64,000 nt of DNA from Hydrogenophilales bacterium (GCA_016195805.1 JACPYT010000014.1:1-64000), one strand, 5' to 3'; counted from the stretch's first letter, positions 47,261 to 57,557 are shown. Numbers and translations are program-made. The notes: generated from the sequence alone by a model not told the origin.

Positions 47261-48600
47261 ACACGCTGCCGCTGATCACCGGCCTCGGCCTCGACGGCAT
47301 TGTCGCCTGGCGCCCTGACGGTCCGCGCCGGGTGCGCGACTTCCTCGCCGACGCCGAAGTCCTGGCGGCCCGCCTGCCGGCCGGCACCGCGCTGCTCAAC
47401 CTGTGCCACGACCGCTACCATTTCGCAGTCGGTTTCGCCGCCGGCCTGATCAGCGGCCGCGTCAGCCTGCAGCCCGCCTCGCAGTCGGCCGAAACGCTCA
47501 CGCGCATCCGCGACGATTTCCCGGATGTCGTTTGCCTGTGCGACGGCGACTTCGACACCCTCGATCTGCCGCGCTGCGATTTTCCCCACCTCTCCACGAC
47601 CGACCCGCAAAAAATCACCGACATCCCGCGCATTCCCGCCGACCGGGTGGCCGCCATCCTGTTCACCTCCGGCACCACCGGCCTGCCGCAGCCGCAGCGC
47701 AAGACCTGGGGCCGGCTGGTCGCCAACGGCCGTGCCGAGGCGGCGGCGCTCGGCCTCGACCGCACGCCGCACGTCATCGTCGGCACCGTGCCGGTGCAGC
47801 ACAGCTACGGCTTCGAATCGACCTTCCTGCTGGCCCTGCATGGCGGCTGCGCCTTCTGGTCGGGCAAGCCCTTCTACCCGCAGGACATCGTCGCCGCGCT
47901 CGACGCGGTGCCGCGGCCGCGCCTGCTGGTGACCACGCCCTTCCATCTGTCGACGCTGCTGGCGTCCGGCATCGGCCTGCCGGCGATCAATCGCCTGCTG
48001 TCAGCCACCGCACCGCTGTCGGCCGCGCTCGCCGCCGAGGCGGAAGCGCGGACGGGCGCACCGCTGCACGAAATCTACGGCTCGACCGAAAGCGGCCAGC
48101 TGGCCAGCCGACGCACCACCGACGGCGCGACCTGGACGCTGCTGCCCGGCGTCCGCCTGGAACAGGACGCAGACACCACCACCGCCTGCGACGGCCACGT
48201 CGAAGGCCGCGTCGCGCTGTCCGACGTCATCGAGCTGCTGCCCGAGCGGCGCTTCCTGCTGCACGGCCGCCACGCCGACCTGATCAACATCGCCGGCAAG
48301 CGCACCTCGCTCGCTTATCTCAACCACCAGATCGCCGCCGTACCAGGCGTGCTCGATGCCGCCTTCTTCCTGCCCGACGAGGAAGCCGCCGGCGGCATCA
48401 CGCGCCTGACCGCCTTCGTCGTCGCGCCGACGCTGGACAGCCGGCAGCTGCTCGCCGCGCTGCGCCCGCGCATCGATGCGATCTTCCTGCCGCGCCCGCC
48501 GATCTTCGTCGACGCCCTGCCGCGCAACGGCACCGGCAAGTTGCCGCGCAGCGCGCTGCAGGCCCTGTACGCCGAGAAGACACGCCATGCAGCCCACTGA
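47257..48600 (+). CDS. AMP-dependent acyl/aryl ligase
   Basis: 447 residues. ANL-type: LFTSGTTGLPQPQRK (AMP-binding P-loop), YGSTESGQ, and C-terminal GTGKLPRS. Would activate the aromatic starter (for example 3- or 4-hydroxybenzoate) for transfer to ACP. Start overlaps the upstream stop (ATGA). Confidence 0.9.
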   Translation: MNTLPLITGLGLDGIVAWRPDGPRRVRDFLADAEVLAARLPAGTALLNLCHDRYHFAVGFAAGLISGRVSLQPASQSAETLTRIRDDFPDVVCLCDGDFDTLDLPRCDFPHLSTTDPQKITDIPRIPADRVAAILFTSGTTGLPQPQRKTWGRLVANGRAEAAALGLDRTPHVIVGTVPVQHSYGFESTFLLALHGGCAFWSGKPFYPQDIVAALDAVPRPRLLVTTPFHLSTLLASGIGLPAINRLLSATAPLSAALAAEAEARTGAPLHEIYGSTESGQLASRRTTDGATWTLLPGVRLEQDADTTTACDGHVEGRVALSDVIELLPERRFLLHGRHADLINIAGKRTSLAYLNHQIAAVPGVLDAAFFLPDEEAAGGITRLTAFVVAPTLDSRQLLAALRPRIDAIFLPRPPIFVDALPRNGTGKLPRSALQALYAEKTRHAAH

Positions 48601-48892
48601 ATTCGCCTGGGTCGTCCCGGCCGATCACCCGGCCTTCGCCGGTCATTTTCCCGGCCGTCCCATCGTGCCGGGCGTCGTGCTGCTCGACCGGGCCATCCTG
48701 TTCGCGGAAAGCCTGCTCGGGAAGCAGGTCGACCGCTGGCAGATCGGCAATGCCAAGTTCCTCAGCCCGGTCAGTCCGGCCGAAACGCTGGTTTTTTCCC
48801 TGCAGGCCACGCCGCGCGGGGCCATCGCCTTCACGGTGAAATCCGGCGCGCGCGACGTCGCCTCTGGCAGCCTGACCGCGCCCGCACCATGA
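48587..48892 (+). CDS. Small hotdog-type 3-hydroxyacyl-ACP dehydratase
   Basis: 101 residues. The hotdog motif DHPAFAGHFPGRPIVPGVVLLD carries the active-site His; abridged HFPGRPIVPGVVLLD. ApeI-like dehydratase. Overlaps both neighbours. Confidence 0.88.
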   Translation: MQPTEFAWVVPADHPAFAGHFPGRPIVPGVVLLDRAILFAESLLGKQVDRWQIGNAKFLSPVSPAETLVFSLQATPRGAIAFTVKSGARDVASGSLTAPAP

Positions 48893-49809
48893 CCAAACAG
48901 GCGACGCCAGGCTGGATGCGCCAGCAGGAACGCAGCAACCTCGCCATCCTCAGGCTGATGGTGTGGATTTCGCTGACCTTCGGCCGCGCCGCCGGCCGCG
49001 TCGTGCTCGCCGGCATCGCACTCTATTTCACCCTGTTCGCTCCCGGGGCGCGGCGCGCCAGCCGCGCCTACCTGAAGCGCGCGCTGGGACGCTGGGCGAA
49101 CTGGGCGGACGGCTATCGCCACGTGTTCAGTTTCGCCACCACCATCCACGACCGCATCTACCTGCTCAACGAACGTTTCGACCTGTTCGACATCGAAGTC
49201 GTCGGCGCCGAGGCCTTGCACGAGGCCCTCGCCCGCCAGCCCGGCGCGCTGCTGATGGGCGCGCACCTCGGCAGCTTCGAGGTGCTGCGCGCGGCCGGCC
49301 GCGGGATGGCGGGACTCCGGGTGGCGATGCTGATGTACGAGGAAAACGCCCGCAAGATCAACGCCACACTCGAAGCCATCAACCCGAAGGCGACGCAGGA
49401 CATCATCCCGCTCGGCCGCATGGAGTCGATGCTCGAAGCCCGCGACCGGCTCGACGCAGGCTATCTGGTCGGCATGCTGGCCGACCGCTCGCTCGGTGAC
49501 GACGCCACGGCGGCCTGCCCTTTCCTCGGCGAGCCGGCGCCCTTCCCGCTCGGCCCCTGGCGCTTGGCGGCGATGCTGCGGCGGCCGGTATTCTTCATGA
49601 ACGGGCTCTACCTGGGCGGCAACCGCTACCAGCTGCATTTCGTGCCGCTGGCCGATTTTTCCGCGACGCTGCGCAGCGAACGCGATGCCGCCATCGCCGA
49701 CGCGATGCGGCACTATGCCGATTGCCTGACGCATTTCTGCCGGCTGGCGCCCTACAACTGGTTCAACTTTTTCGATTTCTGGCAGGACAAGAAATGTTCC
49801 GACAGCTGA
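48889..49809 (+). CDS. Lysophospholipid/lauroyl-type acyltransferase
   Basis: 306 residues, HtrB/LpxL-like LPLAT. HLGSFEVLRA carries the family His near residue 121; ADRSLGDDATAACPFLGEPAPF follows. Likely attaches the polyene acyl chain to a lipid carrier. Start overlaps the dehydratase stop. Confidence 0.9.
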   Translation: MTKQATPGWMRQQERSNLAILRLMVWISLTFGRAAGRVVLAGIALYFTLFAPGARRASRAYLKRALGRWANWADGYRHVFSFATTIHDRIYLLNERFDLFDIEVVGAEALHEALARQPGALLMGAHLGSFEVLRAAGRGMAGLRVAMLMYEENARKINATLEAINPKATQDIIPLGRMESMLEARDRLDAGYLVGMLADRSLGDDATAACPFLGEPAPFPLGPWRLAAMLRRPVFFMNGLYLGGNRYQLHFVPLADFSATLRSERDAAIADAMRHYADCLTHFCRLAPYNWFNFFDFWQDKKCSDS

Positions 49810-50363
49810 TGACGGGCCTCGTGCTCGCAAGCCTTGCGGCGACGGCCCATGCCGCCCTCAACCTGGACCAGCTGATGGCCGGACTCGCCCAACACAAGGG
49901 GGGCCGCGCGAAGTTCGTCGAGAAGCGCACCCTGGCCGTGCTCGACCGGCCGCTGGTCGCCACCGGCGAGATGACCTACACCCCGCCCGACCGGCTGGAA
50001 AAACGCACCCTGACACCCAAGCCTGAGACCCTGCTGCTCGACAAGGACCGGGTCAGCATCGAGCGCGACAAGCGCACCTACTCGATCAGCCTAGCCAGCC
50101 GGCCGGAAGCGCTGGCCTTCGTCGACAGCATCCGCAGCACGCTAGCCGGCAACCGGGCGGCGCTGGAGAAGAATTACACGCTGCAGCTGAGCGGGAGCAG
50201 CGAGAACTGGGTGCTGACGCTGTCGCCCACCGCGCAGCAGATCGCGGCGCTGCTGCAGCGCATCACGGTCAGCGGCAGCAAGGATCAGATCCACACCATC
50301 GACTACCTGCTGGCTGACGGCGACCGCTCCGAACTCACCATCGAACCGCTCGAACCGCGATGA
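49794..50363 (+). CDS. LolA-like periplasmic carrier
   Basis: 189 residues with signal LVLASLAATAHA. Beta-rich (RAKFVEKRTLAVLDRPLVATGEMTY), resembling LolA-like carriers found in aryl polyene clusters. It probably shuttles the lipid pigment across the periplasm. Its start overlaps the end of the acyltransferase gene by 16 bp. Confidence 0.85.
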   Translation: MFRQLMTGLVLASLAATAHAALNLDQLMAGLAQHKGGRAKFVEKRTLAVLDRPLVATGEMTYTPPDRLEKRTLTPKPETLLLDKDRVSIERDKRTYSISLASRPEALAFVDSIRSTLAGNRAALEKNYTLQLSGSSENWVLTLSPTAQQIAALLQRITVSGSKDQIHTIDYLLADGDRSELTIEPLEPR

Positions 50364-52693
50364 CCCCACGTGCCTGGCGTACCCTGCTGCTATGGTTGTT
50401 CGCCATGCTGGCCGGGGCAGCCGTGGTCTGGAGCAGCCGCTTCTCGGCCGACATCTCCTTCTTTCTGCCGGCGCGGCCGACCGTGGCGCAGCAGGTCCTC
50501 GTCGACCAGCTCAAGGAAGGCGCCGTCTCCCGCCTGCTGATGCTCGCCGTCGAAGGCGGCGATGCCGCCCAGCGCGCCGGACTGTCGCGCGACCTGCAGG
50601 GCCGGCTGGCCACCCTGCCCGAATTCGCCTCGGTGCAGAACGGCGATGCGCGCAGCCAGGACGCCGCGCGCGACTTCCTGCTCGCACACCGCTATCAGCT
50701 CAGCCCGGCGGTGACGCCGGAACGCTTCACGGTCGACGGCCTGAAAACCGCCATTTCGAACAGCATCGACCTGCTGGCCTCGCCGGCCGGCATGCTGCTC
50801 AAGCCTTACCTGACCCGCGACCCGACCGGCGAGCTGGTCGAACTGCTCGGCGGCCTCAACGCCGGCGCGCAACCGGACAGCCGCGACGGCGTCTGGGCCT
50901 CGCACGACGGCCGGCGCGCCTTGCTGCTGGTGCAGACCCGCGCGCTCGGCTCCGATACCGACGGCCAGGAACAGGCCATCGCGCTGATCCGCGAACAATT
51001 CGCCGCCGCATCCCGCAGCGCCGGGTTCGGCGCGCTCAAGCTTGAGCTTTCCGGTCCCGGCCTGTTCGCCGTCAAGTCGCGCGCGACGATCAAGCGCGAA
51101 GTCACGCGCCTGTCGCTGATCAGCCTCACCGCCATCGTCGCCGTGCTGTTCTTCGTCTACCGTTCGCCGCGCATCCTGCTCCTCAGTCTGCTGCCGGTCG
51201 CCAGCGGCGCGCTGGCCGGCATCGTCGCCGTCAGCCTGGCCTACGGCACGGTCTACGGCATCACCGTCGGCTTCGGCTCGGCGCTGATCGGCGAGGCGGT
51301 CGACTACGCGATCTATTACTTCGTGCAGTCCGGCCGGCTCGGCCTCGACAACTGGCGACAACGCTTCTGGCCGACCATCCGGCTCGGCGTGCTGACGTCC
51401 GTGTGCGGCTTCGGCGCGCTGCTCTTTTCCGGCTTCCCCGGCTTGGCGCAGCTCGGCCTCTATGCGCTGACCGGCGTGCTGACCGCCGCCCTCGTCACCC
51501 GCTTCGTGCTGCCGCCGCTCGCCGGCACGGCAATCCAGGTTCCGGTGCCGGCACGCGTCGGCATGGCCCTGCACGCCGGCCTGCGACAGGTGCGGACACT
51601 GCGCTGGCCGGTCATCGGCCTGGCGCTGGCCGCCTTCACGTATCTTGGCACCCAGCATGACCAGCTGTGGCTTCCCAACCTGTCCGCCCTGTCCACCGTC
51701 AGCGCCGCGGATGCGGCGATCGACGCCCGCTTGCGCGCCGACCTCAGCACCCCCGACGCGCGCTATCTGGTCGTGGTCACTGCGCCCGACCGCGAAGCCG
51801 CGCTGCAGGCGGCCGAACGGGCAGGACAGCGGCTCGACCGGCTGGTTGCCGACGGCGTGATCGGCGGTTACGACAGCCCGGCGCGTTTCCTCCCCAGCGC
51901 CGCGACGCAGGTGGCCCGCCGCGCCAGCCTGCCGTCGCCCGACGAACTGCAGCGCCGTCTGCAGGCGGCGCTGGTCGATTCGCCGCTGTCGGCCAACAAG
52001 CTCGCGCCGTTTATCGCCGACGTCGACGCCGCCCGCCGCCAGCCCCTGCTCGGCCGGCACGATCTCGCCGGCAGCGGACTGGCACTCGCCGTCGATTCGC
52101 TGCTGCTGCAAGGCGCCAACGGCTGGAGCGCACTGCTGCCGCTACGCCCGGTCGGCGGCGAACAGGGCACGGACATCCCGGTCGCGGCGGTGCGCACCGC
52201 GCTGGCCGGCAGCGGTGCGCTGTTCATCGACACCAAGGGTCAGTTCGACGCGCTCTACGGCGATTACCTCCATCAGGCTGTCTGGCTGTCCTCCGCCGGC
52301 TTCGTCGCCATCGTCGCGCTGCTCCTCGTCACGCTGCGCTCGCCGCGGCGGCTGGCCGGGGTGCTGCTGCCGCTGGTGATGGCGGTGGCGCTCGTCATCG
52401 CCGGCCTGCACCTCGCCGGCGAACGCCTGCAGCTGCTGCACCTGGTCGGCATGCTGCTGATCGTCGCCGTCGGCTCCAACTATGCGCTGTTCTTCGACCG
52501 CAGCGCCGGCGGCGCAACGCTCGACACCGCCACGCTGATGTCGATGGCCGTCGCCGCCACCACCACCGTGATCGGCTTCGGCACGCTCGCGCTGTCTACC
52601 GTCCCTGTGCTGCACGCCATCGGCGTCACCGTCGGGCCGGGGGCGCTCCTCGCGCTGCTGCTGTCGGCCGTGTTCGCTTCGCGCGAGGCCTAA
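50360..52693 (+). CDS. MMPL/RND-family lipid exporter
   Basis: 777 residues with two blocks of six membrane segments (about 250-400 and 630-770) and two soluble periplasmic loops, the MMPL arrangement. It probably flips or exports the aryl-polyene lipid with the LolA-like partner. Overlaps the preceding stop (ATGA). Confidence 0.9.
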   Translation: MTPRAWRTLLLWLFAMLAGAAVVWSSRFSADISFFLPARPTVAQQVLVDQLKEGAVSRLLMLAVEGGDAAQRAGLSRDLQGRLATLPEFASVQNGDARSQDAARDFLLAHRYQLSPAVTPERFTVDGLKTAISNSIDLLASPAGMLLKPYLTRDPTGELVELLGGLNAGAQPDSRDGVWASHDGRRALLLVQTRALGSDTDGQEQAIALIREQFAAASRSAGFGALKLELSGPGLFAVKSRATIKREVTRLSLISLTAIVAVLFFVYRSPRILLLSLLPVASGALAGIVAVSLAYGTVYGITVGFGSALIGEAVDYAIYYFVQSGRLGLDNWRQRFWPTIRLGVLTSVCGFGALLFSGFPGLAQLGLYALTGVLTAALVTRFVLPPLAGTAIQVPVPARVGMALHAGLRQVRTLRWPVIGLALAAFTYLGTQHDQLWLPNLSALSTVSAADAAIDARLRADLSTPDARYLVVVTAPDREAALQAAERAGQRLDRLVADGVIGGYDSPARFLPSAATQVARRASLPSPDELQRRLQAALVDSPLSANKLAPFIADVDAARRQPLLGRHDLAGSGLALAVDSLLLQGANGWSALLPLRPVGGEQGTDIPVAAVRTALAGSGALFIDTKGQFDALYGDYLHQAVWLSSAGFVAIVALLLVTLRSPRRLAGVLLPLVMAVALVIAGLHLAGERLQLLHLVGMLLIVAVGSNYALFFDRSAGGATLDTATLMSMAVAATTTVIGFGTLALSTVPVLHAIGVTVGPGALLALLLSAVFASREA

Positions 52694-52696
52694 GCC

Positions 52697-53497
52697 ATGC
52701 CGCGCCCCTGGAAGCCCGCCCCCGCGCTGAAGGCGAGCTTTGCCCTCCACGGCGCCGCCGCACTCGGCACCTTGGCGCTGCCCGCCGCCTGGCCGTGGGC
52801 GCTCGGCGCGCTGGCCGCCAACCATGCCGCACTGACGGTGGCCGGGCTGTTGCCGCGCTCGACCCTGCTCGGCCCCAACCTGACCCGCCTGCCGGAGGCC
52901 GCCGCAGCCCGCAACGAAATCGCGCTGACCCTCGACGATGGCCCCGACCCGGACATCACCCCGCGCGTGCTCGACCTGCTCGACGCCGCCGGCGTGCGTG
53001 CCAGCTTCTTCTGCATCGGCTGGCGCGCGCGCGAACACCCCGCGCTGTGCCGCGAAATCGTCGCGCGCGGCCATCGCGTCGAGAACCATGGCGACTCGCA
53101 TTCGTGGGCGTTTTCCGCGTTCGGCCCCGGCCGCATGAAAGCCGACATCGCCGCCGCGCAGGCCACCCTGTCTGACATCACCGGCCAGGCGCCGCGCTTC
53201 TTCCGCCCCACTGCCGGCCTGCGCAACCCTTTCCTCGATCCGGTGCTGGCCGCGCTCGACCTGCGTCTCGCCACCTGGTCCCGCCGCGGCTACGACACCC
53301 GCGAAGGCCGGCCCGACGTGGTGCTCGGCCGCCTGACGCGCGACCTTGCCGCCAGCGACATCCTGCTGCTGCACGATGGCCACGCCGCCCACACACCGGC
53401 GTGCCTCCCGGTGATCCTCGCCGTCCTGCCGCCCTTGCTGCGGGCCCTGGCCGAGCACGAATTGAAGCCGGTCACGCTGTTCGATGCCGTGTCGTGA
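52697..53497 (+). CDS. NodB-type polysaccharide deacetylase
   Basis: 266 residues. N-terminal membrane segments, then the NodB domain with TLDDGPDPDITP (catalytic Asp) and NHGDSHSWAF (metal His). Substrate unknown; in pigment clusters it may modify the glycolipid head group. Starts 3 bp after the exporter. Confidence 0.88.
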   Translation: MPRPWKPAPALKASFALHGAAALGTLALPAAWPWALGALAANHAALTVAGLLPRSTLLGPNLTRLPEAAAARNEIALTLDDGPDPDITPRVLDLLDAAGVRASFFCIGWRAREHPALCREIVARGHRVENHGDSHSWAFSAFGPGRMKADIAAAQATLSDITGQAPRFFRPTAGLRNPFLDPVLAALDLRLATWSRRGYDTREGRPDVVLGRLTRDLAASDILLLHDGHAAHTPACLPVILAVLPPLLRALAEHELKPVTLFDAVS

Positions 53498-53555
53498 GCC
53501 GGCTCCGCGATCGCCGCTCTGCTAGAATTTTCGATTCCTTACCCGGGATCCGGCC

Positions 53556-54746
53556 TTGACCCCGCTGCTGCTTTCCGCCTTCACCGCCACCAGTTGTCTC
53601 GGCCGCGGCCTCGACGCCACGCGGCACGCCTTGCGCAGCGGCCGTAGCGGCCTGGCGCCCTGCGCCTTCGAGACGGTGAAGCTCGACACCTGGGTCGGCG
53701 AGGTCGCGGGCGTCGATGACGAAAGGCTGCCCACCGCACTGGCGGACTACGACTGCCGCAACAACCGGCTGACGCGCCTGGGACTGGAGACCGACGGCTT
53801 CGGCAATCAAGTCAGAGACGCCATTGACCGCTACGGCCGCGCACGCGTCGGCGTCTTCCTCGGCACCAGCACGGCCGGCATCCTGCAGACCGAGCTCGCC
53901 TACCGCCGCCGCGATCCTGCGACCGGCGCCCTGCCCGACGATTTCCATTACCGCACCACCCACAACTCATTTTCGCTCGCCGAATTCACGCGCGACTACT
54001 TCGGCCTCGAAGGCATGGCGATGGCCATCTCGACCGCCTGCTCGTCGAGCGCCAAGGTCTTCGCCGCGGCGGCGCGCCAGATCGAGCTGGGCATGATCGA
54101 CGCGGCCGTCGTCGGCGGCGTCGACACGCTGTGCCTGACCACGCTGTACGGCTTCGCCTCGCTGCAGCTGACCTCGCCGCGTCCCTGCCGGCCCTACGAC
54201 GCCGCGCGCGACGGCATCTCGATCGGCGAGGGCGCCGGCTTCGCGCTGCTGGAGCGCGCGGCCGGTGCGGCGCCGGGTTCGGTGCTGCTGCTCGGCGCCG
54301 GCGAATCGAGCGATGCCTATCACATGTCTTCGCCGCATCCCGAAGGACTCGGCGCACGGCTCGCGATGGAGGCGGCACTGAAATCCGCGGGCCTTACGCC
54401 CGCCGACATCGACTACATCAACCTGCACGGCACCGCGACGCCGGCCAACGACGCGGCCGAGGGCACAGCGGTTGCCGCGCTGTTCGGCGACCGCGTGCCG
54501 TGCTCGTCGACCAAGGGCGCGACCGGACACACGCTGGGCGCGGCCGGCGCCATTGAAGCGGTGATCTGCGCGCTGGCGCTGACCGACGGCCTGCTGCCCG
54601 GCAGTCCGGGAACGGCGACGCCCGACCCGGCGATTCCCGTGCAATATCTGCTCGAACGCCGTGAAGGCCGCGTGCGCCGCGTGCTGTCGAATTCGTTCGG
54701 CTTCGGCGGCAGCAACTGCAGTCTCGTCTTCGGAGTCGCCGCATGA
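53556..54746 (+). CDS. Beta-ketoacyl-ACP synthase (ApeO-like)
   Basis: 396 residues. Active Cys in STACSSSAKVFA, His in NLHGTATPAND and KGATGHTLGAAGAIE. TTG at 53556 is the best start, giving LTPLLLSAFTATSCLG. Overlaps the next gene by 4 bp. Confidence 0.92.
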   Translation: MTPLLLSAFTATSCLGRGLDATRHALRSGRSGLAPCAFETVKLDTWVGEVAGVDDERLPTALADYDCRNNRLTRLGLETDGFGNQVRDAIDRYGRARVGVFLGTSTAGILQTELAYRRRDPATGALPDDFHYRTTHNSFSLAEFTRDYFGLEGMAMAISTACSSSAKVFAAAARQIELGMIDAAVVGGVDTLCLTTLYGFASLQLTSPRPCRPYDAARDGISIGEGAGFALLERAAGAAPGSVLLLGAGESSDAYHMSSPHPEGLGARLAMEAALKSAGLTPADIDYINLHGTATPANDAAEGTAVAALFGDRVPCSSTKGATGHTLGAAGAIEAVICALALTDGLLPGSPGTATPDPAIPVQYLLERREGRVRRVLSNSFGFGGSNCSLVFGVAA

Positions 54747-55543
54747 GCTCGCCCTTGCGCGCCTGGATCGAAGGCATCGGCCTGATCGCCCCCGGCCTGC
54801 CGGACTGGCCCGCGGCCCGCGCCGTACTGCGCGGCGAACAGGCTTATGCGGCCGCGCCCTCGGTGCTGCCGGCGCCGGCCCTGCTGCCGCCAGCCGAGCG
54901 CCGGCGCGCCAGCCGGGTCGTCAAGACCGCGCTCGCGGTCGGGCTGGAAGCGGTTGCCCATGCCGGGGCCGATGCGTCGCAGCTGACGACGGTGTTCGCC
55001 GCCTCCGGCGCCGACGGCCACAACTGCCACGCGCTGTGCGAACAGCTGGCGAGCGACGACCGCCAGATCTCGCCGACACGCTTCCACAACTCGGTACACA
55101 ACGCCGCCGCCGGCTACTGGGGCATCGCCACCGGCGCGATGGCGCCGTGCCAGGTCCTCTGTGCCTACGACGCCAGCTTCGGCGCGGGGCTGCTCGACGC
55201 CCTCGCGCAGGTCGCGCTCATGCGCCAGCCGGTGCTGCTGATCGCCTACGACAGCGAATACCCCGAGCCGCTGCACGCCAAGCGCCCGATTCCCGATTGC
55301 GCCGGCGTCGCCCTGCTGTTGAATCCGGAACACGGCCCGCGTGCGCTGGCGGCGATCACGGTGAGTCCGACCGCCGACGCGGCGGAACCGCTGGCCGACG
55401 CCGAACTCGAGGCGCTGCGCGCGGACATCCCGGCGCTGCGCGCGCTGCCGCTGCTGCAGCGGCTGGCGACCGGCGACGCAGGACGCGTCTGCCTCGATTA
55501 CCTGGCGCCGATGCAACTCGCCGTGAGGATCGGACCGTGCTAG
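54743..55543 (+). CDS. Ketosynthase-like chain-length factor
   Basis: 266 residues, about two thirds of a ketosynthase. It lacks the active-site Cys; FHNSVHNAAAGYWGIATGA is the signature of the chain-length-factor-like protein (ApeC). It pairs with the preceding ketosynthase. Start overlaps its stop. Confidence 0.9.
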   Translation: MSSPLRAWIEGIGLIAPGLPDWPAARAVLRGEQAYAAAPSVLPAPALLPPAERRRASRVVKTALAVGLEAVAHAGADASQLTTVFAASGADGHNCHALCEQLASDDRQISPTRFHNSVHNAAAGYWGIATGAMAPCQVLCAYDASFGAGLLDALAQVALMRQPVLLIAYDSEYPEPLHAKRPIPDCAGVALLLNPEHGPRALAAITVSPTADAAEPLADAELEALRADIPALRALPLLQRLATGDAGRVCLDYLAPMQLAVRIGPC

Positions 55544-55971
55544 ATCGCGACTGGATCGCCGCGCATATCCCGCATCAGGGCACGATGTGCCTGCTCGATG
55601 CGGTGCTCGACTGGTCGGACGCCGCGATCGTCTGCCGCGCCAAGAGTCACACGGACCCCGACAATCCGCTGCGTGCCGCAGGACGGCTGGGCGCCGCCGC
55701 TGGCATCGAATACGCCGCGCAGGCGATGGCCGTGCACGGCGCGCTGATCGCCGGCGACGACGCGCCGCCGCGCCAGGGTTACCTCACCAGCGTGCGCAGC
55801 GTCGCTCTGCACGTCGCCCGCCTCGACGACCTGCCCGGCGCGCTGGCCGTGCGTGCCGAGCGCCTGTCCGGCGACGGCGACCACATCCTCTATCAATTCT
55901 CGCTCGACCACGCCGGACGCTGCCTGCTCGAAGGCCGCGCCGCCGTGGTGCTCGACGCCACGGCTCTATGA
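55537..55971 (+). CDS. ApeP-like 3-hydroxyacyl dehydratase
   Basis: 144 residues from GTG 55537, overlapping the upstream stop. Hotdog pattern with HIPHQGTMCLLD near residue 12, and IEYAAQAMAVH. Dehydrates polyene intermediates. Confidence 0.88.
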   Translation: MLDRDWIAAHIPHQGTMCLLDAVLDWSDAAIVCRAKSHTDPDNPLRAAGRLGAAAGIEYAAQAMAVHGALIAGDDAPPRQGYLTSVRSVALHVARLDDLPGALAVRAERLSGDGDHILYQFSLDHAGRCLLEGRAAVVLDATAL

Positions 55972-56001
55972 AAGTCGCCGCCCTGTGAAGGACACATCAT
56001 C

Positions 56002-56721
56002 ATGAAACGCGCCCTCGTCACCGGCGGCAGCGGCGGCATCGGCGCCGCGATCTGCAAGCGCCTCGCCGCCGACGGCCACCACGTCTTCGTCCACGCCAAC
56101 CGCGGGCTCGACCGCGCCGCCGCCGTCGCCGCCGATATCCAGGCATCCGGCGGCAGCGCCGAGGCCGTCGCCTTCGACGTCACCGACCGCGCTGCCACCG
56201 CCGCGGCGCTCGATACCCTGCTCGAAGGCGGCGCCATCCAGATCCTGGTCAACACCGCCGGCATCCACGATGACGCGGTCTTTCCCGGCATGTCGGGCGA
56301 ACAGTGGGATCGCGTGATCGACGTCTCGCTGAACGGGTTCTTCAACGTCACCCAGCCGCTGACGCTGCCGATGATCCGCACGCGCTGGGGCCGCATCGTC
56401 AACGTATCGTCGGTGGCCGCGGTCGCCGGCAACCGCGGCCAGGTCAACTATTCGGCGGCCAAGGGCGCGCTGCATGCGGCGAGCAAGTCGCTCGCGCTGG
56501 AACTGGCCAGCCGCGGCATCTCGGTCAACGTGGTGGCGCCCGGCGTCATCGAGACCGGGATGAGCGAAGGCGCGTTCGACGCCGAGACGGTGAAGAAGCT
56601 GGTGCCGATGCAGCGCGCCGGCCAGCCCGAGGAAGTCGCCGAGCTGGTCGCCTTCCTGGCGTCCGACAAGGCCGCCTACATCTCCGGGCAGGTGATCTCG
56701 ATCAATGGGGGGATGATCTGA
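56002..56721 (+). CDS. 3-ketoacyl-ACP reductase (FabG-like)
   Basis: 239 residues, SDR fold. TGGSGGIGAAI binds NADPH, NTAGIHDD, and catalytic YSAAKGALHAASKSLA with Tyr/Lys. Reduces the polyene keto group. Last gene of the plus-strand arm. Confidence 0.93.
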   Translation: MKRALVTGGSGGIGAAICKRLAADGHHVFVHANRGLDRAAAVAADIQASGGSAEAVAFDVTDRAATAAALDTLLEGGAIQILVNTAGIHDDAVFPGMSGEQWDRVIDVSLNGFFNVTQPLTLPMIRTRWGRIVNVSSVAAVAGNRGQVNYSAAKGALHAASKSLALELASRGISVNVVAPGVIETGMSEGAFDAETVKKLVPMQRAGQPEEVAELVAFLASDKAAYISGQVISINGGMI

Positions 56722-56780
56722 CCCTGCAGTCATAGGCTATGGCAGTTTAATTAGAGCCTGGCCCCTTTGCTTTCAGCGAG

Positions 56781-57557
56781 CTAGCCACCAATCGCTTCCC
56801 GGACACGACGCATTAGCTTGATTGCGTAGGCACCGGGGATTTGCGCAACGAAACCGTACATCATGGCGGTTGTCGCAATAACCCACGGCTCTGACGCAAG
56901 CAATGCCAGTGCAACCAAGACGACCAAGCCAATCAACACGCCGATAAATGCTGCTTGGCCTTGCGGAACCCCAAGAATTTGATTCTGCGGCCCTCGAAAC
57001 TTCAGCTTGACGCCTTTAAGAGCAATCGAAAGCCAGATATTCGGCATTGCCGAACTATTGGCAGAGTTTAGATACGTGACTTTAATTGTTTGGCCACGAT
57101 TGAAGATCGGAATGACATACTCGCGTTGCCCGTTGTAGAGATTCCATTGGTTGTCCGTCGGATTGCTCCCGGGATCGACATGCAATTGCTTTTTGTATTT
57201 TTCAGACCATTCGAGATTGTTTGGGCTTTCGAGCAATTGCGTTTGCTCGGTCATCAGTTTGGTGTCGCTCGTATAGGCACGAACGATTACGTTCTCATAG
57301 TCGTTCAAGCTTTCGTTCTTCATCTCTATCGTTGACAGGAAAAGGTTGGGAATGGTGCTTCCATTCAACGTTACGGCAACTGATCCGAAAACTGGGTCTT
57401 CAGTGGTAATGCCAACTCTGTTGTGTGTAACTGAATAAGAGAAAACGCCTCGCCGATTGAGTACCCGCTGTGTAAGCCATGCGGTCAGAATGCCGCCGAG
57501 GCCGCCAGCAATTACAGAGATGTATTGGTTCTGGAACAGTTGGAGTAACTCGTTCAT
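56781..57557 (-). CDS. AT-rich orphan membrane protein, possible gene cassette
   Basis: 258 residues. N-terminal segment ISVIAGGLGGILTAW anchors it, and two C-terminal membrane segments (AFIGVLIGLVVLVALALLA and VIATTAMMYGFVAQI) follow a soluble domain. No family recognised. GC content is clearly below the pigment genes on both sides. It reads away from a decayed integron-integrase start 120 bp off, the layout of a cassette beside intI. No convincing attC was found. Confidence 0.7.
   Translation of the reverse strand: MNELLQLFQNQYISVIAGGLGGILTAWLTQRVLNRRGVFSYSVTHNRVGITTEDPVFGSVAVTLNGSTIPNLFLSTIEMKNESLNDYENVIVRAYTSDTKLMTEQTQLLESPNNLEWSEKYKKQLHVDPGSNPTDNQWNLYNGQREYVIPIFNRGQTIKVTYLNSANSSAMPNIWLSIALKGVKLKFRGPQNQILGVPQGQAAFIGVLIGLVVLVALALLASEPWVIATTAMMYGFVAQIPGAYAIKLMRRVREAIGG

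Noticed and set aside
56722-56780. attC site downstream of the orphan gene
   Set aside because: No clear GTTRRRY/RYYYAAC pair with an imperfect palindrome between them could be found by eye.
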